A stretch of 64,000 nt of DNA from Chelydra serpentina (Eukaryota; Chordata; Testudines; Chelydridae): positions 472,501-536,500 of the forward strand of contig JBAIAC010000056.1 in the NCBI GenBank assembly GCA_037349315.1, in the 5' to 3' direction. Position numbers and translations under genes: made by a program. A model generated the notes under the pieces. It was given only the letters and a program-made list of their open reading frames with translations, did no database searches and was not told the origin of the DNA. Position 1 is the stretch's first letter; every line of letters begins with the position of its first letter. Positions 10,531 to 28,245 of this stretch are shown here, piece by piece.

Positions 10531-11030
10531 GTTCTGTCCCCAGCTCCAGGAGGGGAGTGGGGTTTACAGTGGGTTAGAACAGGGGGGCTTGGAGCCAGGG
10601 CTCCTGGGTTCTGTCCCCAGCTCCGGGAGGGGAGTGGGGTTTACAGTGGGTTAGAACAGGGGGGCTTGGAGCCAGGGCTCCTGGGTTCTGTCCCCAGCTC
10701 CGGGAGGGGAGTGGGGTTTATAGTGGGTTAGAACAGGGGGGCTTGGAGCCAGGGCTCCTGGGTTCTGTCCCCAGCTCCGGGAGGGGAGTGGGGTTTATAG
10801 TGGGTTAGAACAGGGGGGCTTGGAGCCAGGGCTCCTGGGTTCTGTCCCCAGCTCCGGGAGGGGAGTGGGGTTTATAGTGGGTTAGAACAGGGGGGCTTGG
10901 AGCCAGGGCTCCTGGGTTCTGTCCCCAGCTCCGGGAGGGGAGTGGGGTTTACAGTGGGTTAGAACAGGGGGGCTTGGAGCCAGGGCTCCTGGGTTCTGTC
11001 CCCAGCTCCGGGAGGGGAGTAGGGTCTAGC
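10531..11030. repeat. 76-77 bp minisatellite, ~6.5 units
   Basis: GTTCTGTCCCCAGCTCC recurs at 10531, 10608 and 10684, then every ~76 bp, with almost no divergence. It is the reverse orientation of the dispersed unit at 1553-1845. Confidence 0.95.
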
Positions 11031-11185
11031 AGCCAGAGCAGGAGGCGGGTAGGACTGGGCGTCAGAACTGCTGGGTACCATTCCCATTCAGGGCAGAGAC
11101 TGACTGGGGGCCCTGGGAGTCAGGACTTCTGGGTTCTGTTCCTTGCGGTGTCACTGACTGGGTGTATGACTGAGCACCTGCAGAA

Positions 11186-11340
11186 CAGCGCCCCCTAGCG
11201 CCGCACGTGGAGGAGCCCTGCCAGCGGAGAGTGCTCCCACCTGGTTCCCCGCAGCACAGCGCCCCCTAGCGTCGCACGTGGAGGAGCCCTGCCAGCGGAG
11301 AGTGCTCCCACCTGGTTCCCCGCAGCACAGCGCCCCCTAG
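11186..11340. repeat. 78 bp tandem duplication with GCGCCCCCTAG cores
   Basis: Two near-identical units carry CACAGCGCCCCCTAGC and GGAGGAGCCCTGCCAGCGGA, and a third core follows. The core is the same CTCF-like motif as in the 15.3-20.1 kb minisatellite. Confidence 0.85.
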
Positions 11341-12000
11341 CTGCGTCCCCTGGCTCCCTCTCAGTCGTCTTTCACACTGCAGTACACTCTCCCCGCACAG
11401 CGTGATCAGACCAATGGCAGCTCAGGGGTTATGGCGTGACTCAGCGTTTGGTTAGCCAGCCGCCTACCGAGTGCGCTTCTGGCCCCCACATCTGATCCCC
11501 TTGCAAATGCCTCTGGCCTCACGACTCCCTCTGTAGGTCAGGGCAGGGCTTTTATCCTCATGGGGGGGGGAAGGAAAGGGGGGCACAGGGGACTAAGTGA
11601 CCTGGCTAAGGGGCATCTGGAGCAGAGCCGGGGCTGGAATGAGTGAGCCTTGTGCTGTAACTACTGAGCCTGCCTGCCTCTCTGCCGTGCCCGGCTGAGC
11701 TGGGCCGTTGCCAGCACAGCCGTCAACTTTCCTTTCTCAGAAGTAGGGATCCTGGGCTGGCACCAGGGCATTTCCTGGGTTACCAAGGGGGGATGGGTGG
11801 GCCCCTGTTCACCTCATCACGGCGTCTGTTTGCTACATGCCAGCAACGATGCAGCTTCGCTGCGTAGCCAGCCTGCCGGTGAAATCAAACAGCGCCCGGG
11901 AACACGCCGGCTCCGGGTTCACTGAGCGCCACGGAGCCTCGGCGAGCGAGTCAGAGGTGCCCCTTAGGCATGAAAAGCCACTGTCTGTCAGTCCTCAAAC
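11341..12000. other. no gene recognised
   Basis: GC-moderate unique-looking sequence. Open frames here run into microsatellite and CR1 sequence and show no family resemblance. Confidence 0.5.
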
Positions 12001-12169
12001 ACTCGTCTGTCTGTCCCCACAGACACCCCTCTATCCATCTGTCCCCACATGCACCCCTGTCCCCATACACACCTCTCTATGTATCTATCTGCCCCTGTCC
12101 ACACCCCTCTGTCTATCCCCACACTCCCCATCCATCCATCCATCCATCCATCCATCCATCCCCACACTC

Positions 12170-12231
<62 letters not shown>

Positions 12232-12261
12232 CCCACACACCCTTTCTATCTATTATCTATT
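12001..12261. repeat. CCAT/TCTA microsatellite, left half
   Basis: Degenerate CTATCCATCTGTCCCCACA-like units are followed by (CCAT)n and a long (TCTA)n. The array resumes at 14600-14645 beyond the CR1 insertion. Confidence 0.9.
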
Positions 12262-14521
12262 GCAGACAACTTTTTATTTCAGAAGGTTGAGAAAGCTACT
12301 AGGGGGGAAGCTGTTCTAGATTTGATTTTAACAAATAGGGAGGAACTCGTTGAGAACTTGAAAGTAGAAGGCAGCTTGGGTGAAAGTGATCATGAAATCC
12401 TAGAGTTCACAATTCTAAGGAAGGGTAGAAGGGAGTACAGCAAAATAGAGACAATGGATTTCAGGAAAGCGGATTTTGGTAAGCTCAGAGAGCTGATAGG
12501 TAAGGTCCCATGGGAATCAAGACTGAGGGGAAAAACAACTGAGGAGAGCTGGCAGTATTTCAAAGGGACACTATTAAGGGCCCAAAAGCAAACTATTCCG
12601 CTGGGTAGGAAAGATAGAAAATGTGGCAAAAGACCACCTTGGCTTAACCACGAGATCCTGCAAGATCTAAAAAATAAAAAGGAGTCGTATAAAAAATGGA
12701 AACTAGGACAAATTACAAAAGATGAATATAGGCAAACAACACGGGAATGCAGGGGCAAGATTAGAAAGGCAAAGGCACAAAATGAGCTCAAACTAGCTGC
12801 AGGAATAAAGGGAAACAAGAAAACTTTTTATCAATATATTAGAAGCAAGAGGAAGACCAAGGACAGGGTAGGCCCACTACTCAGTGAGGAGGGAGAAACA
12901 GTAACAGGAAACTTGGAAATGGCAGAGATGCTTAATGACTTCTTTGTTTCGGTCTTCACCGAGAAGTCTGAGGGAATACCTAACATAGTGAATGCAAATG
13001 GGAAGGGGGAAGGTTTAGAAGATAAAATAAAAAAAGAACAAGTTAAAAATCACTTAGATAAGTTAGATGCCTGCAAGTCACCAGTACCTGATGAAATGCA
13101 TCCTAGAATATTCAAGGAGCTAATAGAGGAGGTATCTGAGCCTCTAGCTATTATCTTTGGTAAATCATGGGAGACAGGAGAGATTCCAGAAGACTGGAAA
13201 AGGGCAAATATAGTGCCCATCTATAAAAAGGGAAATAAAAACAACCCAGGAAAGTACAGACCAGTTAGTTTAACTTCTGTGCCAGGGAAAATAATGGAGC
13301 AAGTAATTAAGGAAATCATCTGCAAACATTTGGAAGGTGGTAAGGTGATAGGGAATAACCAGCATGGATTTGTAAAGAACAAATCATGTCAAACCAATCT
13401 GATAGCTTTCTTTAACGAGTCTTGTGGATAAGGGAGAAGCGGTGGATGTGGTATACCTAGACTTTACGAAGGCATTTGATACGGTCTCGCATGATATTCT
13501 TATCAATAAACTAGGGAAATACAACTTAGATGGGGCTACTATAAAGTGGGTGCGCAACTGGCTGGATAACCGTACTCAGAGAGTAGTTATTAATGGTTCC
13601 CAATCCTGCTGGAAAGGTATAATGAGTGGGGTTCCGCAAGGGTCTGTTTTGGGACCGGCTCTGTTCAATATCTTCATCAATGACTTGGATATTGGCATAG
13701 AAAGTACACTTATTAAGTTTGCAGATGATACCAAACTGGGAGGGATTGCAACTGCTTTGGAGGATAGGGTCATAATTCAAAATGATCTGGACAAATTGGA
13801 GAAATGGTCAGAGGTAAACAGGATGAAGTTTCATAAGGACAAATGCAAAGTGCTCCACTTAGGTAGGAACAATCAGTTTCACACATACAGAATGGGAGGA
13901 GACTGTCTAGGAAGGAGTACGGCAGAAAGGGATCTAGGGGTTATAGTGGACCACAAGCTAAATATGAGTCAACAGTGTGATGCTGCTGCAAAAAAAGCAA
14001 ACTTGATTCTGGGCTGCATTAACAGGTGTGTTGTGAGCAAGACACGAGAAGTCATTCTTCCGCTCTACTCTGCGCTGGTTAGGCCTCAACTGGAGTATTG
14101 TGTCCAGTTCTGGGCACCGCATTTCAAGAAAGATGTGGAGAAATTGGAGAGGGTCCAGAGAACAGCAACAAGAATGATTAAGGGTCTAGAGAACATGACC
14201 TATGAAGGAAGGCTGAAGGAATTGGGTTTGTTTAGTTTGGAAAAGAGAAGACTGAGAGGGGACATGATAGCAGTCTTCAGGTATCTAAAAGGGTGTCGTA
14301 AGGAGGAGGGAGAAAACTTGTTCATCTTAGCCTCTGAGGATAGAACAAGAAGCAATGGGCTTAAACTGCAGCCAGGGAGGTTTAGGTTGGACATTGGGAA
14401 AAAGTTCCTAACTGTCAGGGTGGTTAAACACTGGAATAAACTGCCCAGGGCGGTTGTGGAATCTCCATCTCTGGAGATATTTAAGAGTAGGTTAGATAAA
14501 TGTCTATCAGGGATGGTCTAG
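12262..14521 (+). pseudogene. CR1 ORF2 (endonuclease C-terminus plus reverse transcriptase), one frameshift
   Basis: The first frame (to 13431) carries the end of the APE-type endonuclease with [12 protein letters not shown] and the SDH motif, then the connector and the start of the reverse transcriptase ([29 protein letters not shown]). The second frame (from about 13421) continues with VVYLDFTKAFDTVSHDIL, SGVPQGSVLGPALFNIFIND and the FADD catalytic core at 13718-13729, then the C-terminal domain to the TAG at 14519-14521. The break near 13415-13424 looks like a small deletion. Otherwise there are no stops, so the insertion is fairly young. The product would copy its own RNA by target-primed reverse transcription. 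The 5' truncation makes this copy dead. Confidence 0.93.
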
Positions 14522-14600
14522 ACAGTAATTGGTCCTGCCATGAGGGCAGGGGGCTGGACTCGATGACCTCTCGAGGTCCCTTAAAGCCCTAGAATCTATG
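12262..14600 (+). mobile_element. CR1 LINE, 5' truncated, inserted in TCTA microsatellite
   Basis: Begins within the endonuclease region of ORF2, runs through the reverse transcriptase and ends with the CR1 3' tail (GGCTGGACTCGATGACCTC, then AGAATCTATGAATC). TCTA repeats flank both ends. Confidence 0.95.
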
Positions 14601-14745
14601 AATCTATCTATCTATCTCCACACTCCCCATCTATGTATCTATCTACATCTGGACACTGAGCAGGTTTAATTCTTTCCACTAGGAGGCAGTGCGCGCGCAC
14701 GCATACACATACACACACACACACACACAGTCTCTCTCTCTCTCT
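14600..14745. repeat. TCTA then AC/TC microsatellite
   Basis: The TCTA array resumes after the CR1 tail, followed by (CA)n and (TC)n at about 14700-14745. Confidence 0.85.
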
Positions 14746-14810
14746 CCTTTCCCGGGCGTCCCCCGTCCCGCAGGTGACAGACACCCCAAGCCACAGTTCA
14801 CAGATGATGC

Positions 14811-14816
14811 TTTATT
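14811..14816 (-). promoter_or_regulatory. poly(A) signal of the NIDO gene
   Basis: Minus-strand AATAAA lies 270 nt past the TAA stop at 15086-15088. It supports 15086-15262 as the terminal exon. Confidence 0.75.
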
Positions 14817-15085
14817 GCTACACTACACTCAGGGCTGGCTGCAGGGGGCGCCCTGCCGGTCGGGGCAGCAGCCCGGATCCTTCCAGCAGCTGGGAGAGGT
14901 TGGACGGCATCCAGCAGGGTCCAGGAAGGGCCCCTCTGGGCCAGGCATGGATTCATCTGGAGAAAGGACACAGGGCTGGCTGCAATGCCCCAGCGGGGAT
15001 GAGCCTGGAGAGGGGGCTCAGGCATGGCTGGGGGCAGAGATCTGAGGTTTGCAAACGGGGCACGTGACTCTAGAGCTGGGGCCAC

Positions 15086-22932
<7,847 letters not shown>

Positions 22933-22995
22933 CTCGGCCAGTCCCTTCGACTGGGAGCCGCTGGGTCAGGATGTGCGAGTGAAGCAGCAGCCGGA
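22933..22995 (-). other. 5' UTR part of NIDO-gene exon, with upstream acceptor
   Basis: Upstream of the ATG the minus strand reads CCTGGCCCACAG, a good acceptor with AG at 22996-22997. Exon sequence then runs through CCTGACCCAGCGGCTCCCAG to the start codon. This implies a further upstream noncoding exon. Confidence 0.5.
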
Positions 22996-23098
22996 CTGTG
23001 GGCCAGGAGAGGGAGTTAGGGTTAGGGTAGTTAGCTAGTGAATCAACAGTATCTAGTGACCTCTCTCCCCTCATACACACCCCACTGTCTATGTCTGT

Positions 23099-23103
23099 AC
23101 AAC

Positions 23104-23182
<79 letters not shown>

Positions 23183-23195
23183 CCCATACACCCCC

Positions 23196-23229
<34 letters not shown>

Positions 23230-23262
23230 CCCATATACTCTCTTTCTCTCGCCTCCCATACA

Positions 23263-23341
<79 letters not shown>

Positions 23342-23363
23342 CCCACCTCTCTCTCTCTGCCCC

Positions 23364-23434
<71 letters not shown>

Positions 23435-23510
23435 CCATATACTCTCTCTCTCTCTCCTCCCATACAATCAATCAATCTATCTATCTAGCTATCTAGCTAT
23501 CTATCCCTAT
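23099..23510. repeat. TCTA microsatellite, several blocks
   Basis: Four long (TCTA)n runs are separated by short C-rich spacers (CCCCATACAC, CTCTCTCTCT). They lie just upstream of the NIDO-gene start exon. Confidence 0.97.
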
Positions 23511-23544
23511 ACACAACCATCTCTCTCTCTCTCCCACCGCACGA

Positions 23545-23700
23545 GGGTTGTCACCTGTCCAGGATTTCCCAGGGTCGTCCCTTTTTTGCTGTGGCTGTCC
23601 CGGGACGTTTATAAGGATGCTCAGCAGATACGACCAGATGGCCAGTTTTCTGGGCTCAGAACGGTCCCGAATGTCCCTTTTTTCCTACCTACAAGGCAGG
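23545..23700. repeat. possible DNA-element fragment
   Basis: CACCTGTCCAGGATTTCCC and GGTCCCGAATGTCCCTTTTT resemble the interior of the GTGACCAGA-type MITEs. Ends are not defined. Confidence 0.3.
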
Positions 23701-23879
23701 AACCTTATCCCCCCCACCCCACCCCATTCATATGGCATCTAAGCCACCTTCTGTCAATATTAGTCAATTAATTTCCCACCTCGGCTGGTTGGCAGTGTCC
23801 ACAGCACAGCACAAAGACGGGCAGGGACTGGCTTGATGTTTCACAGGTGTATAAGGAAATAACAGCTCTGAATCCCAAC

Positions 23880-24045
23880 CCCCCTACTCCAATCCACTAG
23901 GACCCATTCCCATCCAAGACCTAGGGAGAGAATCCAGGACTCCTGACCCCAGCCCCTCCTGCTCTAAACCACTAGATCCCACTCCCAGATCTGGAGATTG
24001 AACCCAGGAGTCCTGACCCCAGCCCCCTTTGCTTTAATCATTGCA
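23880..24045. repeat. dispersed ~70 bp unit, two degenerate copies
   Basis: AATCCAGGACTCCTGACCCC, then CCCAGGAGTCCTGACCCC, with CACTAGATCCCACTCCC between. Confidence 0.75.
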
Positions 24046-24184
24046 AGCCTCTTTCTAAGGAAATGCTAATAAATAATTTCATTTAAGTGGGTGGGTGCAT
24101 GGAAATCTGGGTAGGGGCGAGCATTTGTGGCTGCTCCTCTTTTGTATCTCTCAAACCTTGCAGAGCCTCGCGGTCCAGGCGCTT

Positions 24185-24355
24185 AATTTGGACTCTGGAG
24201 AGCTGTGTTCTAATCCCAGTGGTCCCACCAACTCCCCGTGTGACCGTGGCCATGTCACTTAGCCTCTTGTGCCTCAGTTTCCCATATGAGAAGTAATAGT
24301 CTTCCTGTGTTGATTCAGCTTTTCAGGGTGTTGACTGTCTCTTACTGTGTGTCTC
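24185..24355 (+). mobile_element. MIR-like SINE core
   Basis: GAGAGCTGTGTTCTAATCCC, CCGTGTGACCGTGGCCATGT and CACTTAGCCTC...CTCAGTTTCCC are the conserved core of MIR/CORE-SINEs, followed by the typical GACTGTCTCTTACTGTGTGT tail. Confidence 0.75.
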
Positions 24356-24690
24356 TGCAGCGCCTGGCACAACCGGGGCCTGATCTCAGTCGGGGTCTGT
24401 GTAGCACTGGGCACAGTGAGGACCCTGAACTGGTTGGGGTCTGGGTCTGGGCAGGGCCAGCAGAATAGAGCCCTGATCTCAGTTGGAGTCTGTGCAGCGT
24501 CTGGCACAAGGGGGGCCCTGATCTCGGTTGGGGTTTGTGCAGCGCCTAGCACAAGGTGGGACTTGCTCTCGGTCGGGGTCTGGGTAGCACAAGGGGGGGG
24601 CCTGATCTCAGTCGAGGTTTGTGCAGCGCCTGGCACAAGGGGGGGGACCTGATCATGGTTGGGGTCTGGGCAATGGCCGGTACAATTTGC
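24355..24690 (+). repeat. ~60 bp tandem array grown from the MIR-like 3' tail
   Basis: Five to six copies of TGTGCAGCGCCTGGCACAAG followed by GGGGCCTGATCTCAGTCGGG-type sequence directly continue the SINE tail. Confidence 0.8.
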
Positions 24691-24731
24691 CCTGATCTCC
24701 CACAGATCCTACCGCAAAACAATGCACTCAC

Positions 24732-24815
24732 CTGCTGGGTCTGATCCGTTCAGCGTCTCTGACTTGCCCCGAATGAAACTCTCCAGCCAGCTGTTTCTCT
24801 TTATTGCAGCTGGGA
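24732..24815 (-). promoter_or_regulatory. candidate promoter and noncoding first exon of the NIDO gene
   Basis: Minus strand: a TATA-like GCAATAAAGAGAAA near 24810 is followed by AGTTTCATTCGGGGCAAGTC and ends at a consensus donor (GCAG|GTGAGT, intron side at 24731-24726). The downstream partner acceptor would be at 22996. There is no coding potential. This rests on signals only. Confidence 0.35.
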
Positions 24816-25189
24816 AAGGGCTGGGAAACAGGAGCTCCCTCCTCCCCCAGTCTGTCCCTCCCACCCCCTGTGGGCTTGGCCAGCGACCCAGCTATTGATG
24901 TGTCTGTGTCCTTGTCTGTGTGTGTGTGTGTCCTAATGAGAGATTCCAGGGGAGGAGCAGGGAAGCACAGTGATACTGTGTGAGTGTGACTGAATCAGAG
25001 CTAAGGATAAACCTGCAGCCACGAGGCCAGGGAGATGGACCCCTGCAGAGACTCGCCTGCCACCGGCCTCTTCTGGCAGAGGCCCTCCCCCTGCTTGCTG
25101 CTCTTAGGCCCCCTGAGGCCCGGCCGGGTGGGGAGGCAGGGCCAGATTTCCAATTAAATCCTGGGTGTGACGTTGCACTCTAAGCAGCA

Positions 25190-25750
25190 GTTCTGCAGAA
25201 AAGGACTGGGGATTACAGTGGACGAGGAGCTGGATATGAGTCAACTGTGTGCCCTTGTTGCCAAGAAGGCCAACGGCATATTGGGCTGTATTAGTAGGAG
25301 CATAGCCAGCAGATCGAGGGAAGTGATTATTCCCCCTCTATTAGGCACTGGTGGGGCCACACCTGGAGTTTTTGTGTCCAGTTTTGGTCCCCCACTACAG
25401 AAGGGATGTGGACAAATTGGAGAAAGTCCAGCGGAAGGCAAGGAAAATGATTGGGAAGGGATAGCTCAGTGGTTTGAGCATTGGCCTGCTAAACCCAGGG
25501 TTGTGAGTTCAATCCTTGAGGGGGCCATTTGGGGCAAAAATTGGGGATTGGTCCTGCTTTGAGCAAGGGGTTGGACTAGATGACCTCCTAAGGTCCCCTT
25601 CCAACCCTGATATTCTATGATTAGGGGGCTGGGGCACATGACTTACAAGGAGGGGCTGAGGAAAACTGGGGTTATTTAGTTTGCAAGAAGAGAAGAATGA
25701 GGGGGATTTGTTAGCTGCTTTCAACTACCTGAAGGTTCCTCACAAAGACT
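25190..25750 (+). mobile_element. CR1 LINE fragment split by a SINE
   Basis: Left part (to 25453) encodes a degraded reverse-transcriptase C-terminus (LGITVDEELDMSQ, AKKANGILGCI). Right part (from 25623) has CATGACTTACAAGGAGGGGC and TTATTTAGTTTGCAAGAAGA. Confidence 0.85.
25454..25622 (+). mobile_element. tRNA-derived SINE with CR1-like tail, inserted in CR1
   Basis: GGGATAGCTCAGTGGTTTGA (A-box region), GGTTGTGAGTTCAATCC (B box), GGGGGTTGGACTAGATGACC-type tail and TATTCTATGATT end. Confidence 0.92.
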
Positions 25751-25764
25751 CATACGCAAAGAAA

Positions 25765-27103
25765 GCAGTCATGGGATAAGAGGGAAGGTGCTGTCATGGA
25801 TTTGTAACTGGTTAAAAGATAGGAAACAAAGGGTAGGAACAAATGGTCAGTTTCAGAATGGAGAGAGGTAAATAGTGGTGTCCCCAGCGAGCTGGAAAAA
25901 AAGGGTAAACTGTGCGGTGGGCAAAATTTGCAGATGATACACAATTACTCAAAATAGTTAAGTCCCAGGCAGACTGCGAAGAGCTACAAAAGGATCGGTC
26001 AAAACAGGGTGACTGGGCAACAAAACAGAAGATGAAATTCAGTGTTGATAAATGCATAGTAATGCACATTGGAAAAACATAATCCCAACTATACATATAA
26101 AACAGCGGTTCTCAAACTTTTGCACTGGTGACCCCTTTCACACAGCAAGCCTCTGAGAGCGACCCCCCCTAATAAATTAAAAACACCTTTTAATATATTT
26201 AACACCTTTATAAATGCTGGAGGCAAAGCCGGGATTTGGGGTGAGGCTGACAGCTTGTGACCCCACCCCCCAATGTAATAACCTCGTGACCCCCTGAGGG
26301 GTTCTGACCCCCAGTTTGAGAACCCCTGATATAAAATGATGGGGTCTAAATTAGCTGCCACTCAATGTGCAGCGGCAGTCAACAAAGAGAACAGAATGTT
26401 TGGGAACCATTAAGAAAGTGATAGATAATAAGACAGAAATATCATACTGCCTCTGTTTAAATCCATGGTACGCCCACATCTTGGATCCTGTGTGCCAATG
26501 TAATCTCAGCATCCCAAAAAAGATATACTGGAATTGGAAAAGGTTCAGAAAAGGGCAACAAAAATGATTAGGGATATGGAATGGCTTCCGTATGAGGAGA
26601 GATTAATAAGACTGGGATTTTCATCTTGGAAAAGAGGTGACAAAGGAGGAATATGATTGAGGTGTATAAAATCAAGACTGGTGTGGAGAAAGTAAATAAG
26701 AGAGTGTTATTTACTCCTTCTCATAACACAAGAACTAGGGGCCACCATATGAAATTACTAGGCAGCAGGTTTAAAACAAACAAAAGGAAGTATTTTTTCA
26801 CCACAACACAGTCAATCTGTGGAACTCCTTGCCAGAGGATGTTGTGAAGCTGAAGACTATGACAGGATTCAAAAAGGAACTAGATAAATTCACGACCATA
26901 GGTCCATCAATGGCTATTAGCCAGGATGGGCAGGGATGGTGTCCCTAGCCTCTGTTTGCCAGAAGCTGGGAATGGGCGACAATCACTTGATGATTACCTG
27001 TTCTGTTAATTCCTGCTGGGGCACCTGGCATTGGCCACTGTCGGAAGACAGGATACTGGGCTAGATGGACCTTTGGTCTGACCCAGTATGGCCATTCTTA
27101 TGC
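25765..27103 (+). mobile_element. second CR1 LINE fragment, interrupted by an hAT MITE
   Basis: Continuous CR1 sequence from the reverse-transcriptase palm (TTTGCAGATGATACACAATT) through the C-terminal region (AACACAAGAACTAGGGGCCA) to the 3' end CAGTATGGCCATTCTTATG. Many frameshifts. Split at 26103-26328. Confidence 0.9.
26103..26328. mobile_element. hAT MITE with perfect 8 bp duplication
   Basis: ATATAAAA at 26095-26102 and 26329-26336. Terminal inverted repeats CAGCGGTTCTCAAACTTTTG and CAGTTTGAGAACCCCTG. 226 bp, noncoding. Confidence 0.93.
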
Positions 27104-27299
27104 CTCCCCCGCTCATTCCTTTCCGAGGCCGGAAAAGCTTTGTGTCCCTGCTGCGGCTGCGGCTGGGTGAGATTTTTTCCAGGGCCCCCAAATTGACCGG
27201 GGCCTCTGGGCAGTGGCCCTATGGGCCTATGCTACCACCCCTCCCCTCCCGGCCACATGAGGTTTGGGGAGGCTTAGCACTACCGTGTGCTGAGGACAT
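27104..27299. other. short unassigned segment after CR1
   Basis: GC-rich sequence with no recognised exon or repeat boundary. Confidence 0.4.
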
Positions 27300-27639
27300 T
27301 TGACTACACACAGAGTTTGTTATTTTAGAGCTGCTCACAAACATTGGTTGTTTTTTGTGGGGTTGCTCATGCCTACCCATTGTTACTGTAGGTTGCTCAC
27401 ACACATTGCTTTGCTATTGTAGGGTTGAGCTCTCGCCCTCTCACGCACCCATATACGCTAGTATGTTATTGTAGGGTTACTCAGATACACGTGGGGTTAC
27501 TAATACTGGTTTGTTATTGTCGGGTTGCTCTCACACACACACATTACTTTGTTATTAGTGGGTTTCTCTCTCGCACACGCGTGCTGTTTTCTAGTGTGGA
27601 TTTACTCTCAAACACATGATGGTTTGTAGCGAGGGGGCA
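27300..27639. repeat. degenerate ~45 bp tandem repeat, left part
   Basis: TTTGTTATTGTAGGGTTGCT with variable ACACAC tails. The same repeat resumes at 29935-30330 on the other side of an inserted block. Confidence 0.75.
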
Positions 27640-28245
27640 TGGGCCTCCCTCCGAGACTGACGGGAAGGAGAGCCACCCACCCCTTGGTGGGCAGAGCCAG
27701 GACAGCCCCGCCCGCCCCGCCGGAAGCAGAGGGATGGGACAGGAAGTATAAAATGCAGGCCCTTCAGCTCAATTGGGCTGGAGTTGCTGAGGGAGATAGA
27801 TGCCTACCACCTGCTGCTAGAGCGGGAGCGCGAAGAGGACTTTGCCTGTTCTGAGGACTCGCCGGTCAGAGCTGCCAGCTGACCAGGATGCCGAGAAGCT
27901 GCTGGGATTGCCACTGTTGACGTACCCCCAGGGAGACGGAGGATGACCCTGAGACAGAGGCACACAGCGGAGGGGAGTGTAGGAAGTAGCTCAGGGACAA
28001 GTGACTATAGTCTGGTTGTGTTGTTGCCTGAATCCAGGTCAGCGTGTTCAGCTGGATCCCGGCTGACCCAGTAGGGGAACCATCCGCTGCTGTTAGGGCC
28101 CTGGGCTGGGACCCAGTGGAGTAGGTGGGCACGGGCCCCCTATCCCCTGCTGCCAACCCCACCCCGGGCTGGCAACCTCCCGACCTTAGGCCAGGAGGCC
28201 TGCGTTTGTCTGCTGTTTGACAGAGCCAGGACGTCAGACTGTCTT
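27640..28245. repeat. dispersed repeat body carrying the 28.2-29.8 kb minisatellite
   Basis: Begins near CGAGACTGACGGGAAGGA; a related CTGAGACTGACGGGAAGGGA sits at ~29911 beyond the array. It shares 28088-28200 with 8690-8815. A GTATAAAATGC box lies at about 27747. LTR-like by layout; not proven. Confidence 0.5.

Noticed and set aside
22990..23035. TTAGGGTTAGGG near the NIDO-gene start exon
   Set aside because: Only about two telomere-like units; too short to be an interstitial telomere.
23038..23771. [11 protein letters not shown] open frames
   Set aside because: Direct translation of a TCTA microsatellite.
25454..25530. tRNA-like A and B boxes
   Set aside because: These belong to the tRNA-derived head of a SINE that recurs at 6171, 47461, 58825 and 62965. 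The cloverleaf is not complete and the tail is CR1-like, so none is a tRNA gene.
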